Below are positions 8,097 to 16,408 of a DNA stretch of 58,350 bases, one piece after another. The first letter of the stretch is position 1, and every line of letters starts with the position of its first letter. A program made the position numbers and the translations under genes. The notes under the pieces are model-generated. The model was not told the DNA's origin, searched no databases, and saw nothing but the letters and a program-made list of their open reading frames with translations. The DNA lies in the NCBI GenBank assembly GCA_021404565.1, contig JAAWWF010000046.1, positions 1 through 58,350 of the forward strand, in the 5' to 3' direction. The DNA comes from Roseivirga sp. Lineage in GTDB: Bacteria > Bacteroidota > Bacteroidia > Cytophagales > Cyclobacteriaceae.

Positions 8097-8966
8097 ATGA
8101 GAACTGACGGAATGTTAAGAGAGGGAGCCCTGGACGGGCAGACCATTATTGTTACCGGAGGAGGAACCGGCCTGGGGAGATCCATGGGTAAGTATTTTTT
8201 AGAGCTGGGAGCCAATCTGGTGATCACCAGCCGTAAGCTTGAGGTGCTGGAAGCCACAGCGAAAGAGATGGAAGAGGAAACCGGAGGAAAGGTGCTGGCG
8301 GTACAATGCGATGTACGTGAATACGAACAGGTAGAAAACGTAATAAAACAAACCGAAGAGCGATTTGGACAGATCCACGGATTGCTGAATAATGCTGCAG
8401 GTAACTTCATAAGCCCTACCGAAAGACTCTCACACAGGGCATTCGGAATCGTCATCGACATCGTGTTAAAAGGCACTACCAATTTTACGCTGGCATTGGG
8501 TAAAAGCTGGATAGGGGCCAAGCAGCCCGGAACTATTTTGAATATTGTAACCACTTATGCCTGGACGGGTTCCGGATATGTGGTGCCTTCTGCCTGCGCA
8601 AAAGCAGGTGTATTGGCTATGACACGCTCATTGGCCGTAGAATGGGCTAAATACAAAATCAGATTGAATGCCATTGCCCCTGGACCTTTCCCAACCGAAG
8701 GTGCATGGAGCCGACTGCTGCCGGGAGATCTGGTAAAGAAATTTGATCCTGCCAATTTTGTCCCGGTGGGCAGAGTGGGAGAGCACCAGGAACTGGCCAA
8801 TCTGGCGGCTTACCTGATGTCTGACTATTCAGCCTACGTGAATGGTGAAGTCGTGACCATTGATGGAGGTGAGTGGCTGATGGGAGCGGGTGAATTCAGT
8901 CATCTGGAAAAAATACCACAGGAAATGTGGGACATGCTCGAAGCATCTCGTGGAAAAAAGGGATGA
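8097..8966 (+). CDS. SDR oxidoreductase, 2,4-dienoyl-CoA reductase-like
   Basis: 289 aa. Residues 20-27 are the Rossmann dinucleotide motif TGGGTGLG. LLNNAAGNFISPTERLS follows around residue 100. The segment TYAWTGSGYVVPSACAKAG matches the catalytic region of dienoyl-CoA reductases, which use a Tyr further upstream and a Ser/Lys pair in PSACAK rather than the usual YxxxK. The C-terminus has the expected RLNAIAPGPFPTEGAW and GGEWL. It probably uses NADPH to reduce 2,4-dienoyl-CoA during breakdown of unsaturated fatty acids; a related enoyl-CoA reductase is the alternative. It stands alone with its own terminator at 9052-9078. Confidence 0.87.
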   Translation: MRTDGMLREGALDGQTIIVTGGGTGLGRSMGKYFLELGANLVITSRKLEVLEATAKEMEEETGGKVLAVQCDVREYEQVENVIKQTEERFGQIHGLLNNAAGNFISPTERLSHRAFGIVIDIVLKGTTNFTLALGKSWIGAKQPGTILNIVTTYAWTGSGYVVPSACAKAGVLAMTRSLAVEWAKYKIRLNAIAPGPFPTEGAWSRLLPGDLVKKFDPANFVPVGRVGEHQELANLAAYLMSDYSAYVNGEVVTIDGGEWLMGAGEFSHLEKIPQEMWDMLEASRGKKG

Positions 8967-9051
8967 GCCCCAAGCTGCTCTGGGGCTATTTCAAGGCGAA
9001 GTATAAGATGCGGAACCTGGAATTTTAGAGTGAGCAAAATGTTATTACAAA

Positions 9052-9078
9052 AAGGGTCTTCTGGGGAGACCCTTTTTT
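9052..9078 (+). terminator. intrinsic terminator after the SDR gene
   Basis: AAGGGTCT (9052-9059) and AGACCCTT (9067-9074) form a perfect 8-bp stem with a 7-nt loop. T residues run to 9078. The A-rich left side could also let it work on the minus strand. Confidence 0.85.
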
Positions 9079-9094
9079 GTTGCCAATCTTGCTG

Positions 9095-9117
9095 GTCGCT
9101 TGCGTTCCGCGAGTGAC
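9095..9117 (+). repeat. hairpin upstream of repeat copy 1
   Basis: GTCGCTTGCG (9095-9104) pairs with CGCGAGTGAC (9108-9117) with two G-T pairs and loop TTC. It lies 43 bp before the 44-bp repeat copy at 9161, as the hairpin at 13473-13493 lies 51 bp before copy 2. The two hairpins may be the first half of one larger element. Confidence 0.45.
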
Positions 9118-9160
9118 AGAGTCATCCGATTTAGTCGAGTATGTAAAGCGACCATTTACG

Positions 9161-9204
9161 CTTTTCTTTAGATACTTCCCTTGCGTCAGCATAGGAAAGA
9201 AAAG
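9161..9204 (+). repeat. dispersed hairpin repeat, copy 1
   Basis: 44 bp bounded by CTTTTCTTT and its exact reverse complement AAAGAAAAG, with an interior close to AGATGCTTCCTTGCGTCAGC. Two more copies lie at 13545 and 14758 in the same orientation. The ~20 bp upstream are also weakly alike between copies (compare GTAAAGCGACCATTTACG with TTAAGGCGGCTTTCCGTA). The rest of 9205-9508 holds no gene; it is AT-rich and must contain the promoter of the TonB receptor, but no confident box is visible. Confidence 0.8.
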
Positions 9205-9508
9205 TTTATAGTTTCTGTAATGACCGGTCCGACCTTCTAGGGGCTGGCCCTGGTCTGTATCAATCCTCCGACCCATTCGTTTTCTGGCGATACATTAGCT
9301 CGGATTATAGCGCGTAAACCGCACTTTACTTTCTGTAAAATACAATGTTAAGAAGGTAATGTATTGATTATCAGGTGTTTGTGTTTTTTGCGTAATCCTG
9401 GCTTTACCTTGCACATATATTACTTCCCTATTTCATAATCTTAAAAAAATATTCAGTTCTATCGTCCTCATGTTCTTTGCGCAAATAAATCGAACCTAAT
9501 CAAAATTC

Positions 9509-12277
9509 ATGAAACGACTTTTACAAACCATCTTACTGACCTTACTTTTTGCCCAGGCTGCACTCGGGCAGAATGGTATTGTCAGTGGAAGAATTACAGA
9601 TGAAATCGGACTGGGACTTCCGGGTGCCAACGTATATATCGTTGAGGCCGGCAAAGGAGTACCCACTGATGTGAATGGTAACTATACCATCGTGGAAGTA
9701 CCAACCGGAGAGCATACTATTATGGTCTCGTTTATCGGCTATAAGAGAGTAGAACAAAAGGTTACCGTAACCTCAGGTGAGACCACTGTGTTTTCTACAA
9801 AGATGGAAGCCGGGTTCACAGAGAATGGTACTGTGTTTGTAATCGGTGATCGTCTGAAAGGACAGGCTAAGGCCCTGAATCAGCAGCGTACCAATGCCAA
9901 TATCACCAATGTAGTAGCAGCTGACCAGATAGGTCGTTTCCCGGATGCCAATGTAGGAGACGCGTTGAAGCGTATTCCCGGTATCACCATCCAAAACGAC
10001 CAGGGCGAAGCCAGGAATATTATTATCCGTGGTTTGGCTCCGCAGCTTAACTCGGTTACGCTCAATGGTGAACGTATTCCTTCAGCTGAGGGAGATAACC
10101 GAAATGTACAGCTGGATTTGATTCCTTCTGACTTAATTCAGACAATTCAGGTAAACAAAGCGGTTTTGCCCGATATGGATGCTGATGCGATCGGAGGTTC
10201 TGTAAACCTGGTTACCCGCTCTGCGCCAACTGGTAAGCGATTATCGGGCACTCTGGCTTCCGGATATAATTTCCTGTCAGATAAACCTATCTGGACAGGG
10301 TCGCTTATTGCAGCTGACCGATTTGCGAACGGTAAACTGGGAGCCGTATTTTCGGCCTCTTACAACAACCACAATTTTGGTTCTCAAAACATTGAAGCTG
10401 CCTGGTTTGAAGGAGATAACGGTCAGGCACTGATCGAAGAATTTGACATTCGTGAGTATCGTGTACAGCGTGTCAGAAGAAGCTTGAGCCTGGCATTGGA
10501 TTATGAAATCAACCCTAATCACAAATTGTTTCTGTCAGGCGTTTACAACTGGCGCGATGACTGGGAAAACAGATTCAGAATGCGTGTTTCTCAAATTGAT
10601 GATGCCTTTGACGATGGTGATGCCGTAGCGAACGGAGCAGGCCAATGGACCTTGCCGGCCAGAGTTCAGTTCCAGACCAAGGGTGGTATTGGAAGCGACA
10701 GAGTGGACAATCGAAGGCTGGAAGATCAGAGAAACCGCAGCATTGCATTGCGCGGTGAGCACCAGATGAGCAAGCTTCGTCTGACCTGGTCTGCTAACTA
10801 TGCACGTGCTTCTGAGAAGAGACCGAACGAAAGATACCTGAGCTTCAGAGAAGGAGGTCAGGCAGTGAGTCTTGACCTCAGAGATACTGAATTTCCACAG
10901 GCACGCCTGACCAATCCGGCTGACAATCTGAATATTGGATTCCATGAGTTGACTGAAGAGTTTCAGGATACCTACGATGAAGATTTCAACGCTCGCTTCG
11001 ACTTTACTTTGCCAGCTTCTGAAAACGCTATGCTGAAGTTTGGAGGTAGGCTGAGAACGAAGAAGAAAGTAAGAGAAAACTCGTTCTTTTCATATGAAGC
11101 CTTAAACGCGGCTGCCTTTGGCGAAACTTTGGGGGCCGTGCCTAACCTGAATTATACTGATAGTGATTTTCTCGCGGGAAGTCAGTTTCAAGCCGGTAGG
11201 TTTGCCGATCCTTCTTTTTTGGGAGGCCTCGATCTTACCAACGGAAGCATCTTTGAGCAGTCTGACGAGATAGGAGAGTACCTGCCGGGTAACTACAATG
11301 CAGATGAAAATATCTATGCGGGTTACGCCATGGCAGATTTGCAGATTGGGGAGAAACTTTCTGCGATTGTAGGTCTGAGATTGGAAGCCACGAGCATCGA
11401 GTACTCCGGATTTGAACTGGATGTAGATAACGACACCTTTACAAGGGAAACGGCTTCTCAAAACTACACCAACTTTATGCCCGGTGTTCATCTGAATTAC
11501 AGCTTCAAGCAAAATTCTATCCTGCGTTTTGCCTGGACCAATACGATTGCCAGACCAAACTACTTTGACCTGGTGCCTTATGCCGAGTTCAGTCCTGATG
11601 ATGAAGAACTGGTAAGGGGTAACCCCAACCTGGAGCCTACTACGGCCATGAATTTCGATCTGCTTTTCGAAAACTATTTCGATAACATCGGTATTGTATC
11701 GGGTGGTGTCTTCTACAAAGACGTTGACAAGTTTGTGTATAGCAGAGTCGTTGAGGATTTTACTGATCCTCAGTTTGGCCCTGACCTTGAATATGAAACT
11801 TTCGAAAACGGTGGTCAGGCAGAGATTTATGGTCTGGAGGTATCTTTCCAACGTCAGCTTTGGAAAGGCCTGGGCTTGTACCTGAACTATACATTGACTG
11901 AGTCAAGTACTGAAGGTATTCAGGGCAGAGAAGGGGAAAATCTGGACCTCCCTGGAACTGCCAACAATATGTTTAATGCTTCACTCTCTTATGAAACTGA
12001 CAAATTGGTTTTCAGGGTATCTCTGAACTATGCCAGTGATTATATCGATGAGTTGGGCGGAGAAGCTTTTGATGACAGATTCTATGATAAGCAGACATTC
12101 CTGGACATCAACGGCTCCTACGCATTCAGCGGTAACTGGAGATTCTTTTTCGAGGCAAATAACCTTACGAACCAACCTCTACGCTACTATCAGGGCATCA
12201 GCTCTCGCACTATGCAGGCCGAGTATTACAATGCCAGATTTAATGCTGGTATAAAATTCGATCTTTTCAATAATTAG
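9509..12277 (+). CDS. TonB-dependent receptor with carboxypeptidase-like domain, probable phytate-linked importer
   Basis: 922 aa. The signal peptide (residues 1-20, ...FAQAALGQ) is followed by a carboxypeptidase-D regulatory-like beta domain (residues ~24-105, GIVSGRITDEIGLGLPGANV...). The plug domain (about 120-235) contains DALKRIPGITIQND, IRGLAPQLNSVTLNGERIP and DADAIGGSVNLVTRSA. The remaining ~690 residues are the 22-strand barrel, ending RFNAGIKFDLFNN. The plug resembles the Caulobacter/Xanthomonas-type receptor subfamily. The outer-membrane channel takes up its substrate with energy from TonB. The next gene encodes a phytase, so the likely cargo is phytate, a breakdown product of it, or bound phosphate/metal. 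That link is by gene context only. Confidence 0.92.
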   Translation: MKRLLQTILLTLLFAQAALGQNGIVSGRITDEIGLGLPGANVYIVEAGKGVPTDVNGNYTIVEVPTGEHTIMVSFIGYKRVEQKVTVTSGETTVFSTKMEAGFTENGTVFVIGDRLKGQAKALNQQRTNANITNVVAADQIGRFPDANVGDALKRIPGITIQNDQGEARNIIIRGLAPQLNSVTLNGERIPSAEGDNRNVQLDLIPSDLIQTIQVNKAVLPDMDADAIGGSVNLVTRSAPTGKRLSGTLASGYNFLSDKPIWTGSLIAADRFANGKLGAVFSASYNNHNFGSQNIEAAWFEGDNGQALIEEFDIREYRVQRVRRSLSLALDYEINPNHKLFLSGVYNWRDDWENRFRMRVSQIDDAFDDGDAVANGAGQWTLPARVQFQTKGGIGSDRVDNRRLEDQRNRSIALRGEHQMSKLRLTWSANYARASEKRPNERYLSFREGGQAVSLDLRDTEFPQARLTNPADNLNIGFHELTEEFQDTYDEDFNARFDFTLPASENAMLKFGGRLRTKKKVRENSFFSYEALNAAAFGETLGAVPNLNYTDSDFLAGSQFQAGRFADPSFLGGLDLTNGSIFEQSDEIGEYLPGNYNADENIYAGYAMADLQIGEKLSAIVGLRLEATSIEYSGFELDVDNDTFTRETASQNYTNFMPGVHLNYSFKQNSILRFAWTNTIARPNYFDLVPYAEFSPDDEELVRGNPNLEPTTAMNFDLLFENYFDNIGIVSGGVFYKDVDKFVYSRVVEDFTDPQFGPDLEYETFENGGQAEIYGLEVSFQRQLWKGLGLYLNYTLTESSTEGIQGREGENLDLPGTANNMFNASLSYETDKLVFRVSLNYASDYIDELGGEAFDDRFYDKQTFLDINGSYAFSGNWRFFFEANNLTNQPLRYYQGISSRTMQAEYYNARFNAGIKFDLFNN

Positions 12278-12295
12278 GAACTTCCTTTCCTTTCC

Positions 12296-12345
12296 CGACC
12301 TTAGGTTCTTCTGTTCGACCGAACAGAGGACTTAGGGTCGTTTTT
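12296..12345 (+). terminator. long hairpin with T-run between receptor and phytase genes
   Basis: CGACC (12296-12300) pairs with GGTCG (12336-12340), and TCTGTTC (12310-12316) with GAACAGA (12321-12327). Intervening bases pair imperfectly, and TTTTT follows at 12341-12345. Lying inside a probable operon, it may act as a partial terminator that lowers phytase expression relative to the receptor, or it may separate two transcription units. Confidence 0.75.
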
Positions 12346-12363
12346 CCATTTCAGCTAAAAGTT

Positions 12364-13452
12364 ATGACTCTTAAATACCCTTTGCATTTATTTTCTATTA
12401 GCATTGCTGCTCTCATTGTAGCCTGTTCGGGTAATACTGCTTCAAATCAGTCAACAGTTCAGAGTGATGTTGTGAAACCAGTTTTCATTACTGAGCCAGC
12501 CAAATATGACACAGACGACCCGGCCATTTGGGTGAATCCAGAATATATTGGAGAGAGCCTGATCATTGGTACTGATAAGAATGCAGACGGGGCCTTGTAT
12601 GTCTATAACCTGGAGGGAAAAATTCAGGAGGATAAAGTAGTGAGAGGTTTGAAAAGACCTAATAACGTAGACATCGAATATGGCCTGCGCATCGGGGACA
12701 GAACGGTGGATATTGCCGTGACCGGTGAAAGACTAACCCATAATATGCGTGTGTTTTCATTACCAGATATGACGCCTCTTGACGGAGGGGGAATTCCCAT
12801 GTTCGTAGGTGAAACCGGTATTGAGTTCAGAGACCTGATGGGTGTGGCACTTTACAAACGCCCCTCAGATGGAGCCATCTTCGCCATAATGGGAAGAAAA
12901 ACAGGCCCAACGGATGGAACTTACCTCTGGCAATATGAGCTAACGGGCAATGATGATGGTACGGTAAGTGCCGGGCTCGTCCGTAAGTTTGGTAAGTACA
13001 GTGGCCTGAATGAAATCGAGGCGATTGCAGTGGATAACGAGCTGGGTTATGTTTACTATTCTGATGAAGGCGTGGGACTTAGAAAATACTATGCCGATCC
13101 AGAGAAGGGGAATGAAGAACTGGCATTTGTTCCCAATGAGGCCTTTGCCGAAGACAATGAAGGTATTTCCATCTACGATGCGGGTAACGGAAAAGGCTAC
13201 ATCCTGGTGTCAGACCAGCAGGCCAACGAGTTTCATATCTACCCAAGAGAAGGAAGCGGAGGGGATACTCACAATCATCCTTTACTTAGTCAGGTCAAGG
13301 TATCTACCAATGAGAGTGATGGTTCTGAAGTCAGCAGCAGGGCCTTTAATGACCACTTTCCCAACGGTTTATTTGTGGCTATGTCTGATGATAAAACTTT
13401 TCATCTGTATCGCTGGGAAGATATTGCCGGGGACTTATTTAAGAAGAAGTAG
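12364..13452 (+). CDS. beta-propeller phytase, lipoprotein
   Basis: 362 aa, the usual length of this family. The N-terminal signal peptide ends in the lipobox VACS, so the enzyme is probably lipid-anchored in the envelope. Family signatures are KYDTDDPAIWVNP near residue 50, SLIIGTDKNADGALYVYNL, RPNNVDIEYG, and EIEAIAVDNELGYVYYSDE in the middle; the acidic residues in these motifs bind the calcium ions of the active site. Beta-propeller phytases release phosphate from calcium-phytate at near neutral pH. The gene lies 86 bp after the TonB receptor on the same strand, with a hairpin between them, and together they look like a phosphate-scavenging unit. After the stop there is only a short gap with repeat elements. 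Confidence 0.93.
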   Translation: MTLKYPLHLFSISIAALIVACSGNTASNQSTVQSDVVKPVFITEPAKYDTDDPAIWVNPEYIGESLIIGTDKNADGALYVYNLEGKIQEDKVVRGLKRPNNVDIEYGLRIGDRTVDIAVTGERLTHNMRVFSLPDMTPLDGGGIPMFVGETGIEFRDLMGVALYKRPSDGAIFAIMGRKTGPTDGTYLWQYELTGNDDGTVSAGLVRKFGKYSGLNEIEAIAVDNELGYVYYSDEGVGLRKYYADPEKGNEELAFVPNEAFAEDNEGISIYDAGNGKGYILVSDQQANEFHIYPREGSGGDTHNHPLLSQVKVSTNESDGSEVSSRAFNDHFPNGLFVAMSDDKTFHLYRWEDIAGDLFKKK

Positions 13453-13472
13453 GGGTATTATTTGCTTAACTG

Positions 13473-13493
13473 TTCTTAGCGTCTCGCTAAGAA
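13473..13493 (+). repeat. perfect 9-bp hairpin after the phytase gene
   Basis: TTCTTAGCG (13473-13481) and CGCTAAGAA (13485-13493) pair perfectly around loop TCT. No T-run follows, so terminator activity is doubtful. It precedes repeat copy 2 by about 50 bp. Confidence 0.6.
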
Positions 13494-13544
13494 TTGTAGC
13501 CTTCCTTTATTGATGTCAGACTCGATCTATGGAGGCTTTCGTAC

Positions 13545-13587
13545 CTTTTCTTTAGATGCTTCCTGGCGTCAGCATAAGAAAGAAAAG
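13545..13587 (+). repeat. dispersed hairpin repeat, copy 2
   Basis: 43 bp with the same CTTTTCTTT...AAAGAAAAG ends as the copies at 9161 and 14758. Its right end directly touches the stop codon of the DUF202 gene at 13588, so on the minus strand it may also form the 3' end of that transcript. Confidence 0.8.
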
Positions 13588-13845
13588 CTAGCTAAAGTAC
13601 TTAGCCATCCGCTGTTTAACATGCAGAAAGCGAGCTGTCCCGATCACCAGGAGCACAATTCCCATAACGATAAAGGTATATCCCAGGAAGATGAGGTTTT
13701 CCAATGCATCTACTTTCAGAATGACAAAGCCGGAGCTTACAAAGACGACAAAGGTTCTGAAGTAAGCCAGAAAGGTCCGTTCATTGGCGAGTTTGGTTCG
13801 TTCCAGTGCCAAAATATCGGTTCTGCTGATTTCGGTCTGTGTCAT
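13588..13845 (-). CDS. DUF202 family inner-membrane protein
   Basis: 85 aa. The family motif LALERTKLANERTFLAYFRT (residues ~13-32) runs into a first membrane helix (FVVFVSSGFVILKV). A second helix follows (LIFLGYTFIVMGIVLLVIGTARFL). DUF202 proteins are small membrane proteins of unknown biochemical role, related to YidH and to the SPX-associated VTC1-like domains. The gene begins 3 bp after the stop of the racemase gene, so the two are almost certainly co-transcribed. Confidence 0.85.
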   Translation of the reverse strand: MTQTEISRTDILALERTKLANERTFLAYFRTFVVFVSSGFVILKVDALENLIFLGYTFIVMGIVLLVIGTARFLHVKQRMAKYFS

Positions 13846-13848
13846 GGG

Positions 13849-14550
13849 TTAGTTATCGAGGTTTAAAACGTATCTCACAGCTGCATTTGAATGAATCTCG
13901 GTGGTATTGAAGATGGGCACGGACAGGTCGTTAGCTGAAATCATGAGTGGAAACTCAGTGCAGCCCAAAATGACTCCTTTAGCACCCTGATTGATCATTG
14001 ATTGAATTGTTGTGAGCACATACTTTTTGGATGATGGAGTAATTTGCCCAAAGGTGAGTTCTTTCTGAATGATTCTGTGCAATTCTTCGATCACGGGTAA
14101 ATCCCGGGGAACCAGCACTTCAATTCCATGTTGAGAAATTCTGCCTGTTACAAAATCTTGCTCCATGGTAAAGCGAGTGCCGATAAAACAGACTTTACTG
14201 ATCTTTTCTTGTTGAATCGCTTTGGCTGTGGCATCGGCAATATGGATGATGGGAATGGTCAGCCTGGCCTGTACCGATTCAAAAACCTTGTGTGGGGTAT
14301 TGGCACAAAGCATCAATGATTCAGCACCTGCTCTTTGGAGCCTTGAGGCTCCATCATAAATCAGGTCCGAAATACCTTCCCAGTTGTTTTCTAATTGATA
14401 TCGATGAACCAAAGCCTGATTGAGGTTGAAAAGCAGGAGGGGAGGATTGGTATTGTCTCCAAAGTGCTCATTTACTGCTTGATTGATGTGCTTATAATAT
14501 TCTGCAGTAGAGTGCCAGGAGGTTCCTCCGATTAAGCCCAGCGTTCTCAT
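13849..14550 (-). CDS. aspartate/glutamate racemase family protein
   Basis: 233 aa from the ATG at 14550, where homologous proteins begin (MRTLGLIGGTSWHSTAEYY). An in-frame ATG at 14565 would add five residues. The two catalytic cysteines of this cofactor-independent family are present in LMLCANTPH (around residue 78) and VILGCTEFPL (around residue 192). The length fits aspartate or broad-specificity amino-acid racemases such as YgeA rather than the longer MurI. It probably interconverts L- and D-forms of an acidic or other amino acid; the exact substrate cannot be told. It forms a two-gene unit with DUF202 downstream. Confidence 0.88.
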   Translation of the reverse strand: MRTLGLIGGTSWHSTAEYYKHINQAVNEHFGDNTNPPLLLFNLNQALVHRYQLENNWEGISDLIYDGASRLQRAGAESLMLCANTPHKVFESVQARLTIPIIHIADATAKAIQQEKISKVCFIGTRFTMEQDFVTGRISQHGIEVLVPRDLPVIEELHRIIQKELTFGQITPSSKKYVLTTIQSMINQGAKGVILGCTEFPLMISANDLSVPIFNTTEIHSNAAVRYVLNLDN

Positions 14551-14757
14551 ATTCTTATGCCCCATATCTGCAAATTTTGTCCCTTAAAGGTACGCTTCTT
14601 TGAGTGAATAATTGGCGGGTAGTTTAAGTGGAAATAGGATCAGATTCCTGGCAGTGTTCCCTTTTCCGGATCACCTAATAATTGCTGGTTCCTCGTTATT
14701 ACTATCTGGAGCCTTCTCATACTGACGGAAGGAAGTATTTAAGGCGGCTTTCCGTAT

Positions 14758-14800
14758 CTTTTCTTTAGATGCTTCCTTGCCTCAGCATAGGAAAGAAAAG
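14758..14800 (+). repeat. dispersed hairpin repeat, copy 3
   Basis: 43 bp with CTTTTCTTT...AAAGAAAAG ends; the interior differs from copy 1 at only a few positions. The 14566-14889 gap contains this copy plus TTGCTGGTTCCTCGTTATTA about 70 bp upstream, which echoes the TTGCTGGTCGC before copy 1. Nothing else is recognised in the gap. Confidence 0.8.
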
Positions 14801-14889
14801 GCAATGTAATGTAATGGTGATCTATTCCCTGAATTCCCCAACCGTCTAATCTGCCTAAAAACTAATATGCTCATTTAGGAATGCACGAA

Positions 14890-16245
14890 TCAGTACCTGA
14901 ATACCAAAAAGAAGCTGGCGCCTTGCCCTTGTTCTGATCTTACCCTCAGGTCTCCTTTGTGTTTTTTCATAATCTGTTTGGAAAGGCTCAGACCAATTCC
15001 TGAGCCTTGCTCTTTGGTAGAAAAGAAGGGGATGAAAATCTGATCCATTTTCTGGGGTTCAATGCCGCAGCCGTTATCCCGAATCTCTATGATCTTGTTT
15101 CGCTCCTCGTAATAGGCTTTGATGTATACCATTGGACTTTCTTCATCTTCCACAGCATGACGGGCATTGGTAAGCAGGTTTATTAATACCTGGGCTATGA
15201 GTTTCTCGTCAATGGCAATCTCAAAGTCGCTGTGGATATCAATTTGAAGCGCAATGTTATCTCTTTTGAACTCGGACTGGAGCAAGTTGGTAATGTCTTC
15301 AATCACTGCTTTGACAGGTAGCTTCTCCAACTCCAGTTGCTTGATCTTGGTAAGCCTGCGATAGTCATCTACAAAGTGAAGGAGGCCTTCGCTGCGCTTC
15401 TGAATCGTATTGAGAGAGAAGGTCAGGTCTTCCATGTCCTCCTCAGTCACTTCGCTGATGGGTTTTTGCTGTTTCTCCTCGGTTTGTAGCAGCATCAGCA
15501 TGGTTTCGGAAAGTGAAGTAATGGGCGTAACCGAGTTCATAATCTCATGGGTGAGAATACGGATCAATTTGTGCCAGGCCTCTATCTCCTTTTGCTCTAT
15601 CTCGCTTTTAATGTCCTGAAAGGTGATGATATTGTAGCGGTAACTGAGGATTTTGATCTTAGTCAGATGCACTGATATCTGTAGTGAATCTCCCTTGATA
15701 TTGAGCTCCATCAGCTTCCGCTCGTTATCATCCATATGGGTGATTTCTTCGGCAAAATGGGGTAAGAGCTGCTGAAACTGCTTCCAATAATTGGGTACGG
15801 TTACCTTCAGTGTATCTGTGGCTGATTGATTCATCAGCTCTATTTCATAATCTTCTTTGATGGCAATAATGCCCACATTGATATGGTCGACAATTACCTT
15901 CAGAAACTTAAACTGCGCCTCTTTTTCTACCGACACTTTTTTAAAGGCATCAATGATTTCCACAAAGGCCTCCTGCAATTCCTGAAAGGACTTACCACGC
16001 TTTTTACCCTTGAAAGAGATAGAGAAATCGGAGTAACGAATGGCCAGTAACAGCTTGGCAAGCTCCCTGTTGGTATAGGTAATAAAACGGATCAGCTCTG
16101 ATACCTGAATGATAATCACGGACACCAGTATGATCTGATTGAAGAACAACTCTGTCTTGGCAAAAATAAAGGCCAGGGCGGTCAGCGTAAGCATCAGCAG
16201 TACTATACGAATGATGACCAGCAGGGCAAACCGTTTTGAAACCAT
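14890..16245 (-). CDS. sensor histidine kinase, NtrY-like, PAS-containing
   Basis: 451 aa. Two membrane helices occupy residues ~8-28 and ~35-55. A PAS-like sensor region spans about 110-220 (FLKVIVDHINVGIIAIKEDYEIELMNQSA). The dimerisation/phosphoacceptor helix has His near residue 232 in RILTHEIMNSVTPI. The ATPase domain has the N box NLLTNARHAV, the G1 box DNGCGIEPQ, and FIPFFSTKEQGSGIGLSLS. The HEIMNSVTPI sequence is typical of kinases that pair with sigma-54 activators of the NtrC type, but no response regulator lies beside it, so its partner must be elsewhere. The only downstream minus-strand gene within 400 bp is the racemase. The signal sensed is unknown. Confidence 0.9.
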   Translation of the reverse strand: MVSKRFALLVIIRIVLLMLTLTALAFIFAKTELFFNQIILVSVIIIQVSELIRFITYTNRELAKLLLAIRYSDFSISFKGKKRGKSFQELQEAFVEIIDAFKKVSVEKEAQFKFLKVIVDHINVGIIAIKEDYEIELMNQSATDTLKVTVPNYWKQFQQLLPHFAEEITHMDDNERKLMELNIKGDSLQISVHLTKIKILSYRYNIITFQDIKSEIEQKEIEAWHKLIRILTHEIMNSVTPITSLSETMLMLLQTEEKQQKPISEVTEEDMEDLTFSLNTIQKRSEGLLHFVDDYRRLTKIKQLELEKLPVKAVIEDITNLLQSEFKRDNIALQIDIHSDFEIAIDEKLIAQVLINLLTNARHAVEDEESPMVYIKAYYEERNKIIEIRDNGCGIEPQKMDQIFIPFFSTKEQGSGIGLSLSKQIMKKHKGDLRVRSEQGQGASFFLVFRY

Positions 16246-16343
16246 AAAAGGACGATCGGTTAATAAGGTGGTTTAGAATAATATGATTGTAAGATCATAT
16301 GGAGCAGCTTGACTGGTCAAGTTAATGCTTATCCTTAAAAGCA

Positions 16344-16374
16344 AAAAGCCACCCCGAATTTCAGGGTGGCTTTT
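16344..16374 (-). terminator. terminator of SprB giant 1
   Basis: AAAAGCCACCC (16344-16354) and GGGTGGCTTTT (16364-16374) form a perfect 11-bp stem with a 9-nt loop. It lies 34 bp beyond the stop of the giant gene. Read on the minus strand the stem ends in a T-rich tract; the symmetric A/T ends may make it bidirectional. Confidence 0.85.
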
Positions 16375-16408
16375 CTGTCGATATTCGTGTTATAGGGTAA
16401 TAACCGAA

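Noticed and set aside
11102-11851. Minus-strand frame of 249 codons inside the TonB receptor
   Set aside because: The receptor frame carries the conserved barrel; the opposite frame shows no recognisable domain or signal.
13510-13866. Plus-strand frame of 118 codons over the DUF202 gene
   Set aside because: It begins in the hairpin repeat and is antisense to the well supported DUF202 protein.
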